A DNA stretch of 64,000 nt from Fulvivirga ligni (GTDB lineage Bacteria > Bacteroidota > Bacteroidia > Cytophagales > Cyclobacteriaceae), in assembly GCF_021389935.1 (NCBI RefSeq), contig NZ_CP089979.1, forward strand, positions 4,383,001 through 4,447,000. The letters are read 5' to 3'. Made by a program: the position numbers and the translations under genes. Shown here one piece after another: positions 54,541 through 60,077 of the stretch. How positions within the stretch are numbered: position 1 is the stretch's first letter; each line of letters begins with the position of its first letter. Under the pieces are notes generated by a model, which was not told the origin of the DNA, searched no databases, and saw nothing but the letters and a program-made list of their open reading frames with translations.

Positions 54541-54790
54541 ACAGCTCTTAACAATAATTGCATTACAAATGCTATATTCTACAAATCCTTGTTAAAAACA
54601 AGGATTAGGTGGGGCATTTCAATCTTGAGGTGCCACCTAGGAGATAGGAATGTAATACTGATCGTCTACCCTTCGACGGGGCTCAGGGTGACTCGGTTAT
54701 GCGATAAATCTTGCTATACCTTTATAGACAACAAGATGATTGAAATACCTCTGCAAATTAACTACATAGATGTCTCCTTTCTTCGACATG
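54541..54790 (+). repeat. Array unit g (type B, truncated)
   Basis: Begins CTTAACAATAATTGCATT, AATCCTTGTT hairpin, CGACGGGGCTCAGGGTGAC (ending 54692), and stops after ATGTCTCCTTTCTTCGACAT. Confidence 0.8.
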
Positions 54791-54829
54791 ACTGATAATG
54801 AATGGGACAAGATTAATACTATTTTTCAT

Positions 54830-54862
54830 AAAAAAAGGCGTACATCTCTGCACGCCCTTTAC
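54830..54862 (-). terminator. Terminator after lipoprotein paralogue 4
   Basis: On the minus strand AAAGGGCGTGCAGAGATGT then ACGCC and a run of seven T: stem GGCGT/ACGCC. The loop GCAGAGATGT is shared with the terminator at 56750. Confidence 0.75.
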
Positions 54863-54885
54863 CCTAAACGATGAAACCTAATCTT

Positions 54886-55422
54886 TTACTTTTCTCCTGA
54901 AGCTTCTATTTCAAAATCGTAATCCAACACCTCTCCAGACATTTCAAATTCTATGGATGAGCCATTAATGGTTCCTTCCATCTCTATTTCAGAATCAAAC
55001 ACCTTTACTAGTGGGCTACCTGGCTCTTCCACCACTACACGAATTTTAGTAGCATCTATTTCAAATGAGTCTCCATCAACTTCCACCACCATTTCCTCAT
55101 CAAAAAATACATGTATTTCATACTCCTCAAGGTAGAGTACAAAAATTACAAACTGCATGAGCTGATCAAAAAACTCCTGTTTATTGACAAAGTCTAATTC
55201 ATCATTGGCCATGTCGGCATTGATCATTAATTCTATTGGTAGATCCAAAGTGGGTTCTCCTGATCTCTCGTCCGTACCGTTGGTGATTGAGAAAGTCCAA
55301 TCATCAATTTCATAAGTACCTTCATAGGCCGAACGCGGATCCGGATCATCATCATCTTTACAAGAGAACATACAGGCTGCCAACAACAGAATGGCTAACC
55401 ACGGTGATTTTAATTGTATCAT
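54886..55422 (-). CDS. Acidic lipoprotein paralogue 4 of a tandem family
   Basis: 178 residues from the ATG at 55422 (lipobox CMFSC, Cys21); an upstream in-frame start at 55443 adds seven residues. After KDDDDPDPRSAYEGTYEIDD comes a beta-rich chain with LDLPIELMINADMANDELDF, VEVDGDSFEIDATKI and a Glu-rich end EFEMSGEVLDYDFEIEASGE. It shares the DPR-x-[AY]-[AY]xGTY, MIN-x-(D/E)-x2-(D)-DE, GDSFEID and EIEA-x-(G/E)K motifs with three neighbours. The fold may be a small calycin-like barrel; function unknown. Last gene of the cluster, with a terminator. Confidence 0.82.
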   Translation of the reverse strand: MIQLKSPWLAILLLAACMFSCKDDDDPDPRSAYEGTYEIDDWTFSITNGTDERSGEPTLDLPIELMINADMANDELDFVNKQEFFDQLMQFVIFVLYLEEYEIHVFFDEEMVVEVDGDSFEIDATKIRVVVEEPGSPLVKVFDSEIEMEGTINGSSIEFEMSGEVLDYDFEIEASGEK

Positions 55423-55465
55423 AATTTTATATCTTTTGGGCATCAGTTATAATTCTTTTGCCGTC

Positions 55466-56002
55466 TTAATCTTTTTTACCAGCAGCTTCTATTTCAAATT
55501 CATAGCCGAAAAAATCAAATGACATCTCTAGTTCTATGTCATAATCGTCCATCTTTCCTTCCATGGATAGTTCAACATCCAGTAAGCGAGCATCCGGGTA
55601 TCCATCTAAAGACATCACGAACTGCATATCCATTTTATCCAACTCAAATGAATCCCCTGAAACCTCGATGATCACTTCTTCACCCGGAATCATGTCTACT
55701 CTATAGACAGTACTAGAAATCATTAATACTGCCCTTTGAATAACCCCTTCCAAAAACTCTTTATCATTGATTTTCATTTCATCATTGTCGAGCTCGGTAT
55801 TTATCATGAACTCAAGTGGTAGCTCTAGATCAACCTCATCAACAGTTTCTACTCCAGCTTCAGATGTTTTAACTGTCCATTCGTCAATTTCATATGATCC
55901 TGCGTAAGCGGCTCGGGGATCAGGTGCGTCATCATCTTCTTTACAGGAAATATTAAAAGCCAGTAACATGATGACTAATAAGGGTAATTTTAGGTATCGC
56001 AT
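55466..56002 (-). CDS. Acidic lipoprotein paralogue 3
   Basis: 178 residues; lipobox NISC (Cys20), then KEDDDAPDPRAAYAGSYEID. Conserved family pieces: LELPLEFMINTELDNDEM (about 63-80), VIEVSGDSFELDKMDM and LEMSFDFFGYEFEIEAAGKK at the end. Closest by eye to paralogue 4, from which it is separated by 43 bp on the same strand. Strongly acidic mature chain. Role unknown; no ligand residues recognised. Confidence 0.82.
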   Translation of the reverse strand: MRYLKLPLLVIMLLAFNISCKEDDDAPDPRAAYAGSYEIDEWTVKTSEAGVETVDEVDLELPLEFMINTELDNDEMKINDKEFLEGVIQRAVLMISSTVYRVDMIPGEEVIIEVSGDSFELDKMDMQFVMSLDGYPDARLLDVELSMEGKMDDYDIELEMSFDFFGYEFEIEAAGKKD

Positions 56003-56089
56003 ATTTAAAAAATTTAACTTCCGCCTTATTTACCTGAGAATGGAAGATGTAAACAAATGCCCAAAAATTTTTCTCACTACTCTTCAGGT

Positions 56090-56665
56090 TTAATTCATTT
56101 GCAGCTCCACCCATAAGTTTTCCGACTCCTGCTTTTCACCTAATGCCACTATTTTAATAGTACGATCCCGAAGGTTGCCTAACATGTGTAGCTCAATAAC
56201 TCCATTATCTAACGCCCCATCCATCTCCCACCAAAACTCCTGGATAGATGCGGTTGTGGCATTCAAGAAATAGAATGCACCCTTCATCTCAGTCCGGTTC
56301 ATTACAAATGTATTTCCCTGAATTTCTACCTGCACATCATCCTCAATAACTACGTTAATGGATTGAACTGGTGTTGTGATTTTATAGGTTATCAAAGGCA
56401 TAATTGATCCAAAAATTTTATCCGCATTCATATGCATGATATTGCTTGGTAATTCAGGATCTATGCTTAGCCCTAAGGGAATTTCCAATGCTGAATTTAA
56501 AGTCTCTTCTCCACTGATCATTACCTTCCAATTTTTTATTAAATACGTCCCCTCGTATTTCTCCCGTGGATCTGGAGTAATATCTAGTGCGTGATCATCT
56601 GTGCATGAGAAACTTATAATGATTAAGAAAGAGATTACTGAAAGGGATGATTTTAGGGTTCGCAT
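56090..56665 (-). CDS. Acidic lipoprotein paralogue 2 (most diverged)
   Basis: 191 residues; lipobox SFSC (Cys21), then TDDHALDITPDPREKYEGTY. The family pattern continues (LEIPLGLSIDPELPSNIMHM, VQVEIQGNTFVMNRTEM) but GDSFEID has become GNTFVMN, and the usual end IVALGEKQ is followed by 12 extra residues (ESENLWVELQMN), which suggests loss of an original stop. It is less acidic than its neighbours. 87 bp separate it from paralogue 3. Confidence 0.8.
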   Translation of the reverse strand: MRTLKSSLSVISFLIIISFSCTDDHALDITPDPREKYEGTYLIKNWKVMISGEETLNSALEIPLGLSIDPELPSNIMHMNADKIFGSIMPLITYKITTPVQSINVVIEDDVQVEIQGNTFVMNRTEMKGAFYFLNATTASIQEFWWEMDGALDNGVIELHMLGNLRDRTIKIVALGEKQESENLWVELQMN

Positions 56666-56749
56666 AACTTAAAAGTTTGGTACCGATGCCCCTTATTTCA
56701 TTAAAAATGTAAGTTGTAAACACCTTCATGAATTTAAATTTCAGCAAAA

Positions 56750-56779
56750 ATGAAAGAGGCACACATCTCTGCATGCCTC
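56750..56779 (-). terminator. Terminator after lipoprotein paralogue 1
   Basis: GAGGCA (56756-56761) and TGCCTC (56774-56779) form the stem; the minus strand continues TTTCATTTTTG. The loop sequence ACATCTCTGCA also occurs in the terminator at 54830, so terminators were duplicated with the genes. Confidence 0.7.
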
Positions 56780-56802
56780 CTTACTTAGCTAAATAAACCT
56801 AA

Positions 56803-57333
56803 TTATTGCTTTTCTGCTGTAGTTTCAACTTCAAGTATATAATACAAAAGAGCAGTTTCTGCTTCGATTTCCAACTCTCCATCTTTTAGCTCCCCTTCTA
56901 TATCTACTTCCATCTGATATACAGATGGACCATCATCAGTCTGTACAGTGAGGGTCACCTCGGCGCCATCTATCTCAAATTCGTCACCAGAAATTTCTGC
57001 CACCACCATCTCATCCACATCTATCTGTACTATTGCATCGTCATCCAATATTGCCAGAAGAGATCTGACCATATCTTCAAGGAAATCATCCATTTCAACT
57101 TCCATTTCGTCAGCGTCAAGATCAGGATTTATGATAAATTCTATTTCCGTATTGACATCAAAGTTATCAGACACCTGCTCTACGCCTGCACGCACAGTCG
57201 CGTCTAGTTCATCTACATCGTAAGTGCCTGCAAAAGCTCTTCGTGGATCAGGTTCATCATCGTCCTTACATGAAAACACCAGGACGGCTACCGTAAATAA
57301 GGTAAGGTAAAAGGGTAATTTTGAGTAGTTCAT
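56803..57333 (-). CDS. Acidic lipoprotein paralogue 1
   Basis: 176 residues from the ATG at 57333 (MNYSKLPFYLTLFTVAVLVF then SC, Cys22); the frame extends upstream to 57393 but the signal peptide fixes the start. Then KDDDEPDPRRAFAGTYDVDE, IEFIINPDLDADEMEVEMDD, VAEISGDEFEIDGAEV and ELEIEAETALLYYILEVETT. Very acidic. First gene of the four-gene tandem, followed by its own terminator, so the cluster may not be one operon. Function unknown. Confidence 0.82.
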   Translation of the reverse strand: MNYSKLPFYLTLFTVAVLVFSCKDDDEPDPRRAFAGTYDVDELDATVRAGVEQVSDNFDVNTEIEFIINPDLDADEMEVEMDDFLEDMVRSLLAILDDDAIVQIDVDEMVVAEISGDEFEIDGAEVTLTVQTDDGPSVYQMEVDIEGELKDGELEIEAETALLYYILEVETTAEKQ

Positions 57334-57457
57334 TTCTATGCTATTTATTAAAAAATATGCCCTTATTACTTTTAGAAATAGAAATGTAAACATGAATGAA
57401 AATTTAATTTATTATTCATTCACTCGGTTTAATATTACCCAGAGGTAACTCGTGTAA

Positions 57458-57515
57458 CTGATAGAGACTGAACGGTGTCTTATTTAGAAATTTTGTATAT
57501 TTAAATCTCTATCAG
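57458..57515 (+). promoter_or_regulatory. 10-bp inverted repeat upstream of the 78-residue membrane protein gene
   Basis: CTGATAGAGA (57458-57467) and TCTCTATCAG (57506-57515), perfect, 38-bp spacer containing TTTTGTATATTTA, which resembles a promoter. Ends 14 bp before the ATG. Possible operator or leader hairpin. Confidence 0.45.
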
Positions 57516-57528
57516 ACAAGTACATAGC

Positions 57529-57765
57529 ATGGAGAAACAAGCTAATTGGTTCAAAAAACCTTCATTAAAACAGGTGATTTGGTTCACCACTATTTGGATA
57601 ATAGGCATAGCATTGCTTACGCTCTCTATTACCGATTTTTTTACAGAAAACTTTTTTCAAAAAGGGAAGTTTATGATGTACCTACTTATGCTGTGGTCTA
57701 CATTCACACTAATCAAATTATTAACAAATTTTCGCCGCTATAGAAGCGTAGAAGAAGGCCTATAA
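57529..57765 (+). CDS. Small two-helix membrane protein, unknown
   Basis: 78 residues with two hydrophobic helices (about 18-38: VIWFTTIWIIGIALLTLS; and 46-65: FMMYLLMLWSTFTLIKLL), Lys-rich N terminus and an Arg-rich end (NFRRYRSVEEGL). No family recognised. The ATG follows a clear inverted repeat. The stop overlaps the stop region of the convergent ArsR-like gene by six bases. Confidence 0.6.
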   Translation: MEKQANWFKKPSLKQVIWFTTIWIIGIALLTLSITDFFTENFFQKGKFMMYLLMLWSTFTLIKLLTNFRRYRSVEEGL

Positions 57766-58440
57766 CACTATGCTTAAATATTCTTCCAGCATCTCCTTGC
57801 CTTTAAGGGTGAGGATGAGTTCTCTCGAAAATTGAGTTTTTTTAAACCACTTATTTCTCAGCATTTCGTCCAGCATCATAGCTCCAAATTGGCCTGCAAT
57901 GTGAGGTTTTCTCTCACTCCAATCCAGACATTGCTTAATCACTGGTCGTCTTTTCTGAATCAGTTCATCTCTATGTATGCCTAACCTGGTAGCCCAAAGC
58001 CAGCCCGCATCAGTAACCTCGTACTCCTGAGCGATAGATTTCACATAATTCTGATTGACCAATGCCTCCGCAATCTTCACCCCAACATAACCCGCCAGAT
58101 GATCATAACAGGTTCGGCAAAATTTCACACCTTTTACTGGTTTGGCAGTCTTCATAACCTGCTGATCTCCAGCAAGATTTGCTAAAGACTCTACCGCATA
58201 GGCCACCTCATCTCTTGAATATGAATAATAACGATGCCTGCCCTGGACGTCCACTTTTAGAATATCGGCCTCTAACAATTTAGACAAATGATTACTGGCT
58301 GAGGTAGAAGAAACATCAGCCGCAATGGCCAATTCACTAGCTGTATAGGCACGGCCATCTAGCAAATTCCAGAGCATTCTTGCACGAGTAGGCTCACTGA
58401 TAAGAGCCGCCATTGACACAAATTTTTCTTCTACATCCAT
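57760..58440 (-). CDS. ArsR-type winged-helix transcriptional regulator (long form)
   Basis: 226 residues. N-terminal ArsR-like helix-turn-helix: ISEPTRARMLWNLLDGRAYT (13-32), ELAIAADVSSTSASNHLSKL (about 36-55) and wing KVDVQGRHRYYSYS. The extra ~130 residues contain CRTCYDHLAGYVGVKIAEAL (Cys pair about 108/111), seen in a subgroup of ArsR proteins with a C-terminal extension. Divergent from the ACT protein gene with a 69-bp gap, so it may regulate it. Ligand unknown; the CxxC could sense metal or redox. Confidence 0.88.
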   Translation of the reverse strand: MDVEEKFVSMAALISEPTRARMLWNLLDGRAYTASELAIAADVSSTSASNHLSKLLEADILKVDVQGRHRYYSYSRDEVAYAVESLANLAGDQQVMKTAKPVKGVKFCRTCYDHLAGYVGVKIAEALVNQNYVKSIAQEYEVTDAGWLWATRLGIHRDELIQKRRPVIKQCLDWSERKPHIAGQFGAMMLDEMLRNKWFKKTQFSRELILTLKGKEMLEEYLSIVL

Positions 58441-58509
58441 AGTTCATTCACTGATGAAATATAAAGGTAATGATTTGATTTATTTTGGATCGAAACAAAC
58501 CTAATATAT

Positions 58510-58902
58510 ATGAAGGATTTAGAAATCGAATTGACCAATGAACCCGGCACCTTAGCATTGATGGGAGAAACCTTAGGAAAACACCATATCAGTCTTGAAG
58601 GGGGTGGCGTATTTTATAATGGAGACTCAGCCATAGCTCACTTTCTGGTTGAAGAAGCCGAACAAGCCGAAACGGTGCTTAAAGAAGTTGGAATAAAAGT
58701 GATAAAAGCTCATCCGGTAAATATCCTAAAGCTTAGACAGGACGTGCCTGGCCAACTAGGTATGTTCTGTCGCAAACTTGGCGATGCCGATGTGAATATA
58801 CTCACACAGTACAGTGACCACGCTAACCAGCTTATAGTTGTTACGGATGATCATGACAAAGCCACTAAAATCTCTGAGGAATGGATGAAAGAATGGTGGT
58901 AA
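58510..58902 (+). CDS. Tandem ACT-domain protein
   Basis: 130 residues, cytoplasmic. Two ACT-like halves: ELTNEPGTLALMGETLGKHH (7-26) with GGVFYNGDSAIAHFLVEE, and LRQDVPGQLGMFCRKLGDAD (about 75-94) with NILTQYSDHANQLIVVTDD. ACT pairs bind amino acids and act as small regulatory modules; no enzyme domain is attached. Its end overlaps the DinB gene by 22 bases (or 10 if the later start is used). A specific ligand cannot be named. Confidence 0.85.
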   Translation: MKDLEIELTNEPGTLALMGETLGKHHISLEGGGVFYNGDSAIAHFLVEEAEQAETVLKEVGIKVIKAHPVNILKLRQDVPGQLGMFCRKLGDADVNILTQYSDHANQLIVVTDDHDKATKISEEWMKEWW

Positions 58903-59375
58903 AAGATGCTCTTTCCGTTGAACTTATATTACTGAATTTCAATGAAATAAGGCGTAGAAGTAGTCTTCTTTGGCACCAAGTTCCCGAACCTTTCTATCAC
59001 TGGAGACCAGATGCCAAAGCTATGAGCTGTATTGAGATGATCAGACATGTTTTGGAAGGCGAATTCCTTTATCATGATATCATAAAAAACAAGGGTGTAA
59101 GCTCAATAAAATCTCCTTGGGACGACCTTAAATATGAATCCGTTACTGAAGAACTAGATTTTGCAGAGCCATATAGGTCAGATTTTATCAAGACCATAAG
59201 ATCCTATTCAGAACATGATCTAAAAACCATTGAGATAGTGAGAAAAGACAAGAATCAGCGACGCTCATTGGGAGATTATCTCATGCGGATAGCCTACCAT
59301 GAAGCGGTACATACCGGACAATTACTGGCTTATTTAAGAACGCTTGGTATGGAAAGACCAATGATCTGGGATTAG
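58881..59375 (+). CDS. DinB-like four-helix protein
   Basis: 164 residues (160 if the ATG at 58893 is used, which reduces overlap with the ACT gene). DinB/DUF664-type features: a first helix LLNFNEIRRRSSLLWHQVPE, then YHWRPDAKAMSCIEMIRHVL (His about 52), and YLMRIAYHEAVHTGQLLAYL with two His near 136 and 140. The three His form the metal site of the family; members include thiol-dependent transferases. Substrate unknown. Coupled to the ACT gene. Confidence 0.85.
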   Translation: MDERMVVKDALSVELILLNFNEIRRRSSLLWHQVPEPFYHWRPDAKAMSCIEMIRHVLEGEFLYHDIIKNKGVSSIKSPWDDLKYESVTEELDFAEPYRSDFIKTIRSYSEHDLKTIEIVRKDKNQRRSLGDYLMRIAYHEAVHTGQLLAYLRTLGMERPMIWD

Positions 59376-59443
59376 AAATCAGGACGCCGCACGGCAACAA
59401 TGCGCTCAAATGTTTGTTTTTACATCAACCAAACATTAGCCAA

Positions 59444-59992
59444 ATGAACAAAAATAAATTACTGTTTGCTGGTGGCGCTCTGTTGACCTTCGGCGCCATA
59501 GCCTTACTGAATAAGAACAGACAAATCCCTAAAGGTGTAGAAGCTGTAAATGATTTTCAAAAAGAAAAATATCTGGGAAAATGGTATGAAATAGCCCGAT
59601 TTAACTATCGGTTCGAAAAGAATCTAAGTCACGTTACGGCAGAGTATTCGCTCAATGACAATGGCAATATAGAAGTTCATAATCGTGGATTTAATGAGAA
59701 AAAAGGCAAATATGAAGATGCCTACGGTAAAGCGAAATGGGTAAAAGATGATCATACCGGAGAGCTTAAAGTCTCATTTTTCGGACCATTCTATGCCGGC
59801 TATAATATCATCGCCATTGATAGTGATTATCAAAATGCGCTGGTGGCAGGAAAAAACAGAGACTACCTTTGGTTGCTTTCCAGAAATCCACAAATGCCTG
59901 AAAATATAAAAGATGAATATCTGAAAAAAGCTGAACTAGAAGGCTTTAAGATCTCTGATTTAGTTTGGACCAATCAGAACAACCTCAACTAA
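59444..59992 (+). CDS. Bacterial lipocalin (Blc/apolipoprotein D-like)
   Basis: 182 residues from the ATG at 59444; an upstream in-frame start at 59414 is unlikely. One N-terminal hydrophobic helix (about 5-21) without lipobox Cys, so membrane-anchored or cleaved. Lipocalin motif 1 is KYLGKWYEIARFNYRFEKNL (about 39-58), the G-x-W-Y pattern; AKWVKDDHTGELKVSFFGPF and DYQNALVAGKNRDYLWLLSR are further Blc-type motifs. It would bind lysophospholipids or fatty acids at the envelope. Usual Blc is a lipoprotein; loss of the Cys is unusual. Followed by a terminator at 60037. Confidence 0.9.
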   Translation: MNKNKLLFAGGALLTFGAIALLNKNRQIPKGVEAVNDFQKEKYLGKWYEIARFNYRFEKNLSHVTAEYSLNDNGNIEVHNRGFNEKKGKYEDAYGKAKWVKDDHTGELKVSFFGPFYAGYNIIAIDSDYQNALVAGKNRDYLWLLSRNPQMPENIKDEYLKKAELEGFKISDLVWTNQNNLN

Positions 59993-60036
59993 TGACTAGA
60001 AAAATTTAGGACTACTTCGGCATATCTATTAAATTC

Positions 60037-60077
60037 GGGCTTGTAATAGTATTATTGACTATAACAAGCCCGTTTTT
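60037..60077 (+). terminator. Intrinsic terminator after the lipocalin, abutting the GH2 start
   Basis: Perfect 9-bp stem CGGGCTTGT (60037-60045) and ACAAGCCCG (60064-60072), then TTTTT whose last T is base 60077; the GH2 ATG is at 60078. Confidence 0.85.

Larger units (their letters stand above)
51995..54885. repeat. Repeat island 3: ~2.8-kb satellite-like noncoding array
   Basis: No gene is supported over 2.9 kb. Six hairpins TTACTTTTTTG/CAAAAAAGTAA start at 52355, 52749, 53145, 53628, 54024 and 54491, so spacings are 394, 396, 483, 396 and 467 bp. Long units (type B, with GTACTTAGCAATAATCGC) alternate with short ones. 52918-53449 is repeated at 53797-54329 at an exact 879-bp offset. The array ends at about 54790, before the lipoprotein family. 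Confidence 0.9.

Noticed and set aside
51995-54885. CRISPR array
   Set aside because: Repeats are long, unequal and hairpin-rich, spacers are themselves repeated, and no cas genes are present.
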